A stretch of DNA of 12,819 bases from Baffinella frigidus (lineage: Eukaryota > Cryptophyceae > Cryptomonadales > Baffinellaceae), in the NCBI GenBank assembly GCA_026770585.1, contig MU646357.1:539092-551910 (forward strand), given 5' to 3'. The notes under the pieces are model-generated. The model was not told where the DNA came from, searched no databases, and saw only the letters and a program-made list of their open reading frames with translations. Each line of letters starts with the position of its first letter. Position 1 is the stretch's first letter. This document shows, in pieces, positions 1 to 5,371 of this stretch. The position numbers and the translations under genes were made by a program.

Positions 1-168
1 TTAGGGTTTAGGGTTTAGGGTTTAGGGTTTAGGGTTTAGGGTTTAGGGATTAGGGTTCAGGGATTAGGGTTTAGGGTTTAGGGTTTAGGGATTAGGGTTT
101 AGGGTTTAGGGATTATGGGATTATGGGATTATGGGTTGAGGGCTTAGGTTGTTAGGGTTTACTGAAGT
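1..168 (+). repeat. Telomere-like TTTAGGG array, degenerate to the right
   Basis: About seven uninterrupted TTTAGGG heptamers open the window. They then decay into TTCAGGG, ATTAGGG and ATTATGGG variants by about 140. The G-rich strand is the + strand, so a real telomere of this sense would lie to the right. This is therefore internal or interstitial telomeric sequence, not a left chromosome end. The heptamer is the plant/alga/alveolate type. Confidence 0.9.
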
Positions 169-316
169 GGGCAGGGTTTTTGTTTCGGGCTAGGGATGGG
201 CAGGAGGTATCCCTTAAGTGATATCTCCTGACTTTTGTCGTGTTTCCTGGGCAATAATCCAATAATTGACCTAAGATTCTGTTCGCTCAGATAGCCTCGT
301 GTGGGTACCCCGGTGT

Positions 317-420
317 TATCCCGTACGTGGCGAGTAGGCTCATACGCCCTACCGTAGGGCCTTAGGACCTACCTAGGGCTTCCACGGGCGATTATTCGCC
401 CGTTGGTCACTTAAGGGATA
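317..420 (+). mobile_element. TIR element family D, copy 1
   Basis: A 104-bp unit with termini TATCCCGTACGTGG and, at the right, CCACTTAAGGGATA-like sequence (GGTCACTTAAGGGATA). Copies D2 (1694-1797, opposite orientation) and D3 (10367-10471) share the same length, the same ends and an internal run resembling GGCTCATACGCCCTACCGTAGG. A further orphan D-type end, GGTATCCCTTAAGTGA, lies at 206-221 inside a small hairpin (201-230) and is an inverted match to 407-422. No coding capacity. No clear target duplication. Confidence 0.7.
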
Positions 421-456
421 CCTTGAGGGTTCATGGTTCAGGGTGTTACGAAAATT

Positions 457-694
457 TACGGTTGAGTCCACTAAAATCGTCTGAGACATGATGAGGTGGA
501 TCCAGACCAGTTTTAAATTCGGACCAAGACAGAATCTGTCCCGCTATCTTAGGCTCCCCACGCGGAAGGTGAGGGTGTGTATGCTATTTTAGGCATCGAA
601 TGATGCTATCTTACGCCTTTTCATCAGGACAGATTCTGGTATGGTCCGAGATGAAGTTGGTCGTGCATAAAGAACTGTCTCTCTACGGTTGAGT
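457..694. repeat. Candidate inverted-repeat insertion flanked by an 11-bp direct repeat
   Basis: The 11-mer TACGGTTGAGT occurs at 457-467 and 684-694. Between them, two arms around 500-541 and 630-665 are inverted matches sharing TCGGACCA and CAGAATCTGTCC. The centre holds three variants of GCTATCTTAGGC (about 542, 580 and 605). The shape suggests an old TIR element or foldback, but the arms are diverged and there is no second copy in the window. Confidence 0.35.
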
Positions 695-715
695 GCAGTG
701 GCAGAGGGATACTTT

Positions 716-776
716 GGGACCGAGGTCGTCCTCTCATAAGAAACTGCCCCCTCCACGTAGTAACAACGACGCTGCG
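716..776. repeat. Family E relic and unoccupied E-insertion site
   Basis: Bases 716-752 resemble the left end of family E (GAGGT..CTCATAAGAAACTGCCCCC) but have no partner arm. They are followed by GTAG, TA, ACAACGACGCTGCG (757-776). The same flank reappears split by the E1 element: GTAG-TA at 871-876 and TA-ACAACGACGCTGCG at 995-1010. Bases 757-776 therefore look like a related empty site for E1. Confidence 0.6.
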
Positions 777-779
777 CAT

Positions 780-870
780 TCGTTTCCCGGAGCCCCGCGT
801 CGAGTCCCGCGACCCTTTTGCGGGGGCGGCTCAGACCCCCGTCCCGAAAACCCCCGTGCCGAATCCCCCC
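780..870. other. GC-rich stretch with CCCCCGT-type repeats, no gene
   Basis: Strongly C-rich on +, with two to three imperfect units of the form CCCCCGTnCCGAAAA near 836-870. Short open frames cross it on both strands, but their peptides are G/R/P-rich composition artefacts and match no family I recognise. Confidence 0.4.
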
Positions 871-876
871 GTAGTA

Positions 877-994
877 CAGGGGTACCTCGCTCATAAGAAA
901 CCGCACCCCCCCAGGACCCTACAGTAGGCCTATGCCTAGGGCCCTACGGTGGTCCTAGGGGGGGGGGCGGTTTCTTATGATCGAGGTACCCCTG
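877..994. mobile_element. TIR element family E, copy 1, with TA duplication
   Basis: A 118-bp near-perfect foldback. The left arm starts CAGGGGTACCTCGCTCATAA and the right arm ends with its reverse complement, one base changed. Both arms carry long C or G runs. It is flanked by TA on each side (875-876 and 995-996), and the empty site is visible at 757-776. TA target duplication and a CAG start fit a Tc1/mariner-like MITE (established behaviour of that superfamily). The assignment is inferred, because no transposase is present. Confidence 0.8.
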
Positions 995-1128
995 TAACAA
1001 CGACGCTGCGGTACTAATCTAGGACACGCGGCCGGACGTGACCCTCTAGAACGGTCCACTCTTGGAGCCATTTGTGCCAGAGGGGTGCCTCGATGATAAA
1101 GACGCGCCCGGCTCGTAGGGTTGTCCTA

Positions 1129-1274
1129 CAGGGGTACCTCGCTCACAAGAAATCGCCCCCCCCACTAGGACCACCATAGGGCCACCCCCCCCACTAGGAC
1201 CACCATAGGGCCATAGGCATAGGGCTACTGTAGGGTCCTAGGGGGGGGCGGTTTCTTATGAGCGAGGTACCCCT
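1129..1274. mobile_element. TIR element family E, copy 2, expanded and end-truncated
   Basis: Same termini as E1, with TA at 1127-1128. The last G and the right TA are missing, because a family B element abuts at 1275. An internal segment (about 1156-1212) contains a direct duplication of a 28-29 bp unit including CACTAGGACCACCATAGGGCC, which makes this copy longer than E1 and E3. Confidence 0.75.
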
Positions 1275-1411
1275 CCACACGGTGGGCTTCGAGGGTTTCG
1301 GGACCCCTAGATTTAGCGGTAACGTGACCAAATTTGCACGATAAAATCCTCAGGTCAACTGTCCACAGGGTACGTTGACTTTTGATGAAAGGTCCGTAGT
1401 CCACCGTGTGG
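1275..1411. mobile_element. TIR element family B, copy 1
   Basis: A 137-bp element with left end CCACACGGTGGGCTTCGAGG and right end GTCCGTAGTCCACCGTGTGG. Inside it has GTTGACTTTTGATGAAAGG. The second copy is at 8925-9068. Its ends resemble those of family C (CCACACAGCGGACTACGAAG), so B and C are probably related. It joins E2 with no spacer. Flanking dinucleotides do not match. Confidence 0.75.
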
Positions 1412-1430
1412 GGGAGGACTGCATGTAGGT

Positions 1431-1611
1431 CCACTCGAGAATGCTGGAGGATCCTATGTACATGTGGGGTTGCAAAGATTTGTACCAGGATAGGGTGTTC
1501 TAGCTTCGTGGCTGTGCTAATTTCGCAGAGTTACGCGACCAATCTCACGAAAATTACTACACAGATGTTACAACCCACTTTTAAATAGGCCCCTCTAGCA
1601 TTCCCGTGTGG
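1431..1611 (+). mobile_element. TIR element family A, copy 1, GT duplication
   Basis: A 181-bp element, ends CCACTCGAGAATGCTGGAG and AGCATTCCCGTGTGG. Internal landmarks are TTGTACCAGGATAGGGTGTT and GAAAATTACTACACA. It is flanked by GT at 1429-1430 and 1612-1613. Other copies are A2 (7919-8049, truncated), A3 (8407-8597) and A4 (10154-10344), the last two inverted. The internal ACTACACA motif is also in the P element at 3426-3566. Confidence 0.8.
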
Positions 1612-1644
1612 GTATCCCTTGAGTGGCGGACGCATGGGGATGCG

Positions 1645-1696
1645 ACATATATCAGCATGGGGCGGCAACATATATCAGCATGGGGCGGCAACATAT
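1645..1696. repeat. 23-bp tandem repeat, two and a quarter units
   Basis: Two identical 23-bp units beginning ACATATATCAGCATGG lie at 1645-1667 and 1668-1690, followed by a partial ACATAT that runs into D2. A D-like end, GGTATCCCTTGAGTGGC, precedes at 1611-1627, so the repeat may be an expansion inside a longer D derivative. Confidence 0.8.
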
Positions 1697-1797
1697 CCCT
1701 TAAGTGGCGGGCGGGCGAATACTCGCCCTAACTCGCCCTTGGCAGGTCCTAGGGCCCTACCATAGGGCGTATGAGCCTACTCGCCACTTGACGGATA
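1694..1797 (-). mobile_element. TIR element family D, copy 2
   Basis: A 104-bp copy in reverse orientation relative to D1. It begins TATCCCTTAAGTGGCG and ends CACTTGACGGATA. The reverse complement aligns along its whole length with 317-420, including the GGCTCATACGCCCTA core. It is the last part of an almost gap-free row E2, B1, A1, D2. Confidence 0.7.
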
Positions 1798-1871
1798 ATC
1801 CTACCGTAATGCATACTGCAGCACCCTACGGAATGCCGGAATTAGGTTGATGGCGGAAGTAAGGTGTCCAC
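1798..1871. other. Short spacer, nothing recognised
   Basis: Unique sequence between D2 and C1 with no open frame or repeat structure that I can support. Confidence 0.3.
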
Positions 1872-2029
1872 CCCACACAGCGGGCCACGAAGGGGTTTTT
1901 GGCCCATTTTGGGCCGAGTTTCCGTTACCTTATCCGTAGTAACCCCCCTATGTCCCTACGTGTTGCCTACCGTAGGGTCCTAGGTCCTATCGCACCAAGG
2001 TTATTCGAAAACCCTCCGTAGCCCACTGT
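1872..2029 (-). mobile_element. TIR element family C, copy 1
   Basis: A 158-bp element with ends CCACACAGCGGGCCACGAAG and CCGTAGCCCACTGTGTGG. It is inverted relative to C2, C3 and C4: its left half matches the reverse complement of the right half of 11445-11607 (TTGGGCCGAGTTTCCGTTAC, then CTTATCCGTAG). Non-coding. Confidence 0.75.
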
Positions 2030-2044
2030 GTGGCTCGTTGGGAA

Positions 2045-2237
2045 GCCAACAATACATTCATAGGCTAACGGCCTGAAAATGGGGTAGTTAGGCATACGGC
2101 ATTGCCTAGGACCTCCTACCGTAGGCCGAGGGATCCCAGGACCAAAAAGTCTCGGCCTACGGTAGGAGGTCCTAGGCAATCCCGTAGGCCTAACTACCCC
2201 ATTTTCGGGCCGTTGCCCTATTAACATGGTTGTTGAC
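2045..2237. repeat. Long palindrome with ~71-bp near-perfect arms and 20-bp loop
   Basis: Arms 2060-2130 and 2151-2221 are inverted copies with only a few mismatches. The inner ~63 bp differ at three positions. The loop is 2131-2150. Weaker pairing extends outward to about 2045 and 2237 (AGCCAACAA against TTGTTGACT). The arm centre, CCTAGGACCTCCTACCGTAGG, recalls motifs in families C, D and E. It could be a foldback element or an inverted duplication of a half element. Cruciform potential is high. Confidence 0.8.
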
Positions 2238-2267
2238 TCTTGTGAAATCTCCCCCGATGACCCCCCA

Positions 2268-2438
2268 CCACCAACCCTCACGGAAAGACCAAATCGTCGA
2301 TTTTCAGACCTCAAATTCACCTTGCATACACCCCACATCTGGGGTGTCTGATCTTAAGTTGACAAATTCTTGGTGTATAATTAATTTTTGGGAACAGGTC
2401 GAAATCAATGGATTTGGTCCTCCCGTGAGGGTTGGTGG
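2268..2438. mobile_element. TIR element family N, CA duplication
   Basis: A 171-bp element with CCACCAACCCTCACGG at the left and CCGTGAGGGTTGGTGG at the right. Inverted similarity extends about 43 bp on each side at roughly 80 percent by eye. CA flanks it at 2266-2267 and 2439-2440. An internal perfect hairpin, ACACCCCACATCTGGGGTGT, sits near 2327-2346. Overlapping open frames are shadows of this structure. Confidence 0.7.
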
Positions 2439-2527
2439 CATGATAAAGAACGACGTACCTGAATATCACGACCCCTGACACACGCGCACGTCCCCCATTC
2501 AAGTTGACTTAAGGAGAAAAGACATAA

Positions 2528-2661
2528 AGATAACCCTCAAGTGATAAGACCTGCGAACCTACGGTAGGCAACCCGTAGGGACATAGGAGGGTTCCTACGG
2601 ATAAGGTAACGGAAAGGTGGCCCGAGTTGGGCCGAAAATCCCTTCGTAGCCCGCTGTGTGG
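2528..2661 (+). mobile_element. TIR element family C, copy 2, left end lost
   Basis: Matches 11470-11607 from the internal ATAACC..AAGTGATAAGACC to the right terminus CGTAGCCCGCTGTGTGG. The left CCACACAGCGG terminus is missing. A 3-prime-side fragment of the family. Confidence 0.7.
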
Positions 2662-2890
2662 CAAGAACGGATTTGTTCACACTACTTTGCTGAGAGAGGA
2701 TGAAGACCAGCTGTCCGAAACAGTTCCGTGGCGTGTGTTCACGGCTTTGGACATCCTGAAGTGGCTTACCTCGGGGCCCAGATCGGCGGGGGAGGACTGC
2801 ATGAGGGCCACCAGCCCGCCCGCGAACAGCAGGATGCCTGATGGAGGGTTTGGGGTTTGAGGGTTATGCTTTCGGGGTCGAGGATTCCTG
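2662..2890. other. Unassigned sequence with opposed open frames; possible gene remnant
   Basis: No family is recognised. On the minus strand, 2677-2934 is open for 85 codons and includes SGILLFAGGLVALMQSSPAD, a hydrophobic stretch that could be a membrane segment, followed by a GAG-GTAAGC sequence resembling a 5-prime splice donor (around 2772-2780). On the plus strand, 2627-2860 is also open (77 codons). A 45-50 bp part (2790-2841) is repeated at 3248-3293, where the minus frame reads LFAGRLVALVQSS. Open frames on both strands make a coding claim weak. Confidence 0.25.
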
Positions 2891-2974
2891 CCACGCCAGA
2901 GGGCCAGAGGGCTTGAAACATCCACGTTGGACATTTTTTGAGGGAAATCCCTTGAATACTTACGTTAACGACGC
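2891..2974 (-). mobile_element. TIR element family H, copy 3, half element
   Basis: Begins CCACGCCAGAGGG and continues with GAAACATCCACGTTGGACAT, the reverse complement of the right part of H1/H2. It breaks off near GTTAACGACG. The outer end carries a small duplication of AGAGGGC. The GTAAGT seen on the minus strand here belongs to the H sequence and should not be read as a splice site. Confidence 0.65.
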
Positions 2975-2996
2975 CAGCGAACAGGAGGTTGGCGGA

Positions 2997-3245
2997 GGGG
3001 TTGGGGTGTGAGGGTTATGGTTTTGGGGTTAGGGCTTCGGGTTGAGGATGTTTGCTTAGGGATTTGGGCCTAGTGTTTAGGGTTTAGGGTTTAGTTTTTA
3101 GGGTTTAGTGTTTAGGGTTCAGGGTTTGGGGCGTATGGTTTAGGGTTTAGGGTTTAGGGCTTAGGGTTTAGGGCGTATGGTTTAGGGTTTAGGGTTTGGA
3201 GTTTAGGGTTTAGGGTTTAGGGTTCATGGATTTGGGGTTAGGGTT
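2997..3245 (+). repeat. Degenerate telomere-like array
   Basis: GGGTTTA heptamers mixed with GGGGTTAGGG, GGGCGTATGG and GGGTTCA variants, becoming more regular from 3075. G-rich strand is +. Its right edge is the 45-50 bp repeat shared with 2790-2841. Confidence 0.85.
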
Positions 3246-3247
3246 CA

Positions 3248-3293
3248 GAGGACTGCACGAGGGCCACCAGCCTGCCCGCGAACAGGTGTATGT
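3248..3293. repeat. Direct repeat of 2790-2841
   Basis: GAGGACTGCACGAGGGCCAC and the following CAGCCTGCCCGCGAACAG match 2793-2838 with a few substitutions. A shorter piece, GGGGGAGGACTGCATG, also occurs at 1409-1424. Origin unknown. Confidence 0.7.
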
Positions 3294-3301
3294 CTGGCGT
3301 A

Positions 3302-3418
3302 CAGGGGTACCTCGCTGATAAGAAACCGCCCCCCCCTAGGACCCTACAGTAGGACCATGCGTAGGGTCCTATGGTGGTCCTAGGGGGGAGGGGCTTTCTT
3401 ATGAGCGAGGTACCCCTG
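3302..3418. mobile_element. TIR element family E, copy 3, TA duplication
   Basis: A 117-bp foldback with the same ends as E1 (CAGGGGTACCTCGCTGATAA, with its inverted partner at the right) and TA on both sides (3300-3301, 3419-3420). The internal CCCTACAGTAGGACCATGCG matches E1. This is the cleanest complete copy. Confidence 0.8.
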
Positions 3419-3425
3419 TAGGGGT

Positions 3426-3566
3426 CTTATCCGGGGAAACCTATTTTTCTTTCATTTGATGGCAATGAAAATTACTACACATTTTTATGATATTACTAGT
3501 AAGAACGAATTGTGCAGTAATTTTCATTGCCATCAAATGAAAGAAAAATAGGTTTCCCCGGATAAG
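3426..3566. mobile_element. TIR element P with perfect 51-bp inverted repeats
   Basis: 3426-3476 and 3516-3566 are exact reverse complements over 51 bp. They start CTTATCCGGGGAAACC, and pairing continues imperfectly towards a short centre (TTTTTATGATATTACTAGTAA region). GT flanks both sides (3424-3425, 3567-3568). The ends resemble element Q (5372-5523), and the AATGAAAATTACTACACA part is shared with family A. Perfect arms imply a recent insertion or arm homogenisation. Confidence 0.85.
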
Positions 3567-3850
3567 GTTGGGTGTGAGGAGTTAGGGTCGAGGGGTTAGG
3601 GCTTCGGGTTGACAATTTAGGTTTAGGGATTTGTGCCTGGTGTATGGGTTGGGATCATGGGTGGGTGTTGATAGGTTGGTGTTTACGGGTTGGTGTTCAG
3701 GATTGAGGGTAGAGGGTTTAGGGTTCAAGGTTTAGAGTTTAGGGCTCAGGGTTTAAGGTTTAGGGTTTAGGGTTCAGGGAATAGGGGTTAGAGTTCAGGG
3801 TTCAGGGCTTGGTGTTGATGGCTTGGTGTGTATGGCTTAGGGTGTTGGAT
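3567..3850 (+). repeat. Highly degenerate telomere-like array
   Basis: GGGTTTA-like units with many substitutions (GGGTTGA, GGGTTGG, GGTGTTTACGG), G-rich on +. No gene. Regular TTTAGGG/TTCAGGG units reappear around 3715-3785. Confidence 0.8.
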
Positions 3851-3852
3851 TC

Positions 3853-3899
3853 AGGGACCAACCTGAGACAGGGATGCCTTTATTCCATGTTCCGGAAAA
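3853..3899 (-). pseudogene. MORN-repeat fragment (FSGTWNKGIPVSGWSL)
   Basis: On the minus strand this reads FSGTWNKGIPVSGWSL, a MORN-like half (consensus Y-x-G-x-W-x-x-G-x-x-x-G-x-G). MORN repeats are ~23-residue beta-hairpin units known from junctophilins, phosphatidylinositol-phosphate kinases and many protist scaffold proteins. A second copy lies 198 bp to the right (4051-4122), with the same frame and a longer upstream part. Telomere-like repeats bound it on both sides, and the frame runs out into them. Too short to be functional. The assignment rests on the motif and the better copy. Confidence 0.5.
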
Positions 3900-3900
3900 C

Positions 3901-4045
3901 GTTAGGGTTTAGGGTTTAGGGTTTAGGGTTTAGGGTTTAGGGTTTAGGGTTTAGGGTTTAGGGATGTAGGGTTCAGGGTTCAGGGCTCATGGTTCATGGT
4001 TCATGGTTCATGGTTCAGGGTTCAGGGGTTGGGGTTTAGCGTGTA
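3901..4045 (+). repeat. Telomere-like array, regular then degenerate
   Basis: About nine near-perfect TTTAGGG units at 3902-3963, then GGGTTCA and GGTTCAT variants. It separates two copies of the same MORN fragment, so the MORN-plus-array block appears duplicated. Confidence 0.9.
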
Positions 4046-4050
4046 GGATG

Positions 4051-4122
4051 TAGGGACCAACCTGAGACAGGGGTGCCTTTGTTCCATATTCCGGAAAAGG
4101 TCACACCGTCTGTCCACATGTA
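4051..4122 (-). pseudogene. MORN-repeat fragment (YMWTDGVTFSGIW...)
   Basis: The minus strand reads YMWTDGVTFSGIWNKG, then TPVSGWSL. This gives W-x-x-G-x-x-F-x-G-x-W-x-x-G spacing typical of MORN units, with aromatic, glycine and lysine residues in the expected places. It is the longer sister of 3853-3899, with differences at all codon positions. Upstream and downstream the frame passes straight into TTTAGGG-derived sequence, so only about one repeat survives. No start codon, splice site or neighbouring exon is identifiable. Confidence 0.6.
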
Positions 4123-4128
4123 CGCCTG

Positions 4129-4321
4129 GTTTAGGGTTTAGGGTTTAGGGTTTAGGGTTTAGGGTTTAGGGTTTAGGGTTTAGGGTTTAGGGTTTAGGGT
4201 TTAGGGTTTAAGGTGTAGGGTTTAGGGCTTAGGGTTCAGGGTTTAGGGTTTAGGGTTTAGGGTTTAGGGTTTCAGGTATAGGGTTTAGGGTTTAGGGTTC
4301 AGGGTTTAGGGTTTGGGCTTT
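4129..4321 (+). repeat. Longest regular TTTAGGG array
   Basis: About twelve consecutive perfect heptamers (4130-4210), then TTTAGGG mixed with GGGCTTA, GGGTTCA and GGTATA variants up to the next MORN fragment. G-rich strand is +. Confidence 0.95.
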
Positions 4322-4375
4322 AGGGTTTACCCCGCGACCGTGTTTTTGGTTGCTCTGGTACTCTCCCTCGTACCT
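4322..4375 (-). pseudogene. MORN-repeat fragment fused to telomere-like repeat
   Basis: The minus strand reads RYEGEYQSNQKHGRGV and then directly N-P from the telomeric heptamers. Y-E-G-E-Y and K-H-G-R-G are the two signature halves of a MORN unit. An in-frame TGA stands just upstream (4379-4381), overlapping the insertion point of element F1 (target AT, 4381-4382). So the fragment is stopped at one end and fused to TTTAGGG at the other. Confidence 0.7.
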
Positions 4376-4382
4376 GGGTCAT

Positions 4383-4573
4383 CCACAGGAGGTCATTACT
4401 GGGAATTTCAGAACGCAACGTTTCATTTCGTGGTACTACATGGTACGTAGCCACCATCGATTTCGCAGCTACTCGTCCTTTCCACGTCCGATCCGAATAC
4501 AAAATTTCGGATGCGGGTACAAGTTTTTTAAAAAAGACTTGTACCTGAAATTCCGACAAATGACCTGGCGTTG
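4383..4573. mobile_element. TIR element family F, copy 1, AT duplication
   Basis: A 191-bp element, left end CCACAGGAGGTCATTACTGG, right end CAAATGACCTGGCGTTG, flanked by AT (4381-4382, 4574-4575). The second copy is at 7221-7410. The shared internal part is TTCGTGGTACTA..ATGGTACGTAGCCACC..CTCGTCCTTTCCACGTCC. The ends match family G (CCACGCCAGGTCA). Overlapping 74- and 79-codon frames are element sequence, not genes. Confidence 0.75.
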
Positions 4574-4575
4574 AT

Positions 4576-4740
4576 TGAGGGTTTAGGGTTTAGGGTTTAG
4601 GGTTTAGGGTTTTAGAGGTTCGGTGTTTTGGTTATTAGGGGCGAGGGGTTGGGGTGTAGGGTGTGGAGTGTGGAGTGTAGAGAGTGAAGTATGGAGTGTG
4701 AAGTGTCGAGTGAAGAGTTCAGTGTTTATTGTTTGGGGGG
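4576..4740 (+). repeat. Telomere-like array grading into GTGTGGAGTG repeats
   Basis: Four to five perfect TTTAGGG units at 4578-4610, followed by a run of GTGTGGAGTGTAGAG-type short repeats (about 4660-4725). No coding signal. Confidence 0.8.
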
Positions 4741-4779
4741 TGGGGTTCAACACGTTGGGGTTTGTGGTGTGGGGTTAAG

Positions 4780-4916
4780 GTCCACATGATCGCCCTGCAC
4801 CCGTGCGTCGGGTGCGGGGCTTTGGCACCCCCCCTCGTATTTGCTTCGGTAACCCCCCTCGTACCTTACCCCCCCTCGTACCACCATTGTTTTGGTACCC
4901 CCCCCCTCGTACCTGA
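4780..4916 (-). pseudogene. Decayed tandem MORN-like repeats (YEGG units)
   Basis: The + strand shows four CCCTCGTA(CC) motifs (around 4833, 4856, 4874, 4906). The minus strand of each encodes RYEG or KYEG. In one frame it reads WYEGGVRYEGGYRSKYEGG, and in another RYEGGGYQNNGG. Frames change between units, and G-runs of differing length separate them, so reading frame is lost at homopolymers. This looks like contracted MORN units in an advanced state of decay. Alternatively it is a C-rich minisatellite that coincidentally keeps Y-E-G, but the same codons in clear MORN fragments elsewhere favour the first view. Confidence 0.5.
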
Positions 4917-4922
4917 GATACA

Positions 4923-4980
4923 GTGAGGGTTGAGGGTCTGGGGTCTGGGATCCGGGTTTCGGGTTTCGGGTTTCGGGTAG
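4923..4980 (+). repeat. GGGTTTC heptamer array
   Basis: GGGTCTGGGATCCGGGTTTC, then three GGGTTTC units. It is the + sense of the variant that appears as CCCGAAA at the right end of the window. A similar degenerate patch lies at 5066-5150. Confidence 0.8.
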
Positions 4981-4984
4981 AGAG

Positions 4985-5035
4985 AGGTACCTGCGGCCGT
5001 CAGCGAAGGTGCACGAGATCCGGCCTGCCCGAACA
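4985..5035 (-). pseudogene. MORN-repeat fragment (CTFADGRRYL)
   Basis: The minus strand reads RAGRISCTFADGRRYL. The T-F-A-D-G-R-R-Y core is the second half of a MORN unit (the Y starts the next repeat). It is closely similar to 5153-5228 (YTFADGRR), about 170 bp away, so the two are duplicates. Only about one repeat remains and no exon boundary can be defined. Confidence 0.6.
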
Positions 5036-5065
5036 CAAAACCGAGAACTCGAGCTTCCGAAAACT

Positions 5066-5150
5066 CTATTCTTGGGTTTTCGGGTTCCAGGTTTCGGGCT
5101 TCAGGTTTTGGGCTTCGGGTACAGAGGGCTTTGGGTTTTGGGGTTTAGGG
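5066..5150 (+). repeat. Degenerate GGGTTTC/GGGCTTC heptamers
   Basis: Units such as GGGTTTTC, GGGTTCCA, GGTTTCGGGCTTC and GGGTTTTGGGG bridge the two MORN fragments. The 110- and 79-codon plus-strand frames crossing this area are repeat-encoded G/F/R-rich peptides. Confidence 0.75.
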
Positions 5151-5152
5151 GG

Positions 5153-5228
5153 TCCGCTGCCTGCGGCCGTCAGCAAATGTGTAGGACCCCCGGCCTTCCA
5201 TCTTGTCGCACACGTAGTTCCCTGCACG
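5153..5228 (-). pseudogene. MORN-repeat fragment (NYVCDKMEGRGSYTFADGRR)
   Basis: The minus strand reads NYVCDKMEGRGSYTFADGRR. It has the MORN layout: Y, then K-x-x-G-x-G, then Y-x-F-x-D-G-x-x. This is among the best-preserved repeats. The following codons (Q-R-T) depart from the expected Y-x-G. Upstream (5229 on) the frame enters a TTGAGGG array. Sister of 4985-5035. Confidence 0.7.
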
Positions 5229-5238
5229 CATTTCGGGT

Positions 5239-5269
<31 letters not shown>

Positions 5270-5340
5270 TGGTTGAGGGTTGAGGAAAATTAGGGCTCAG
5301 TATTCAGGGGGTAGGGTTCAGGGTTCACTTGAGGGTTCCC
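5229..5340 (+). repeat. GGGTTGA array and shared flank
   Basis: Six or seven GGGTTGA heptamers (5236-5284), followed by AAAATTAGGGCTCAGTATTC. The same junction occurs at 5600-5636 and, inverted, at 6803-6830, showing repeated copying of array plus flank. Confidence 0.85.
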
Positions 5341-5371
5341 TGCGCGCGTTTCGGTTTGCGAGTTGAGGGTT

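Noticed and set aside
1-168. True left chromosome end
   Set aside because: A left telomere should show the C-rich strand (CCCTAAA) on +. Here the G-rich strand is +.
589-906. 105-codon minus-strand frame with YYGGIRHGGFRDGG
   Set aside because: G/R-rich peptide from a GC-rich stretch and part of element E1. The spacing does not match MORN and there is no homologous copy.
2940-2975. Splice donor GTAAGT after NLLFAGVVN on the minus strand
   Set aside because: The sequence belongs to a truncated family H element (compare 11255-11290), so the motif is coincidental.
3901-4321. CRISPR or similar spaced direct-repeat array
   Set aside because: Repeats are contiguous 7-bp telomeric heptamers without spacers in a eukaryotic context.
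4350-4574. 74- and 79-codon opposed frames, and the 105/122-codon pair at 7134-7551
   Set aside because: Both pairs lie over the two copies of TIR element F and are open on both strands by composition. Reading frames are not conserved between copies.
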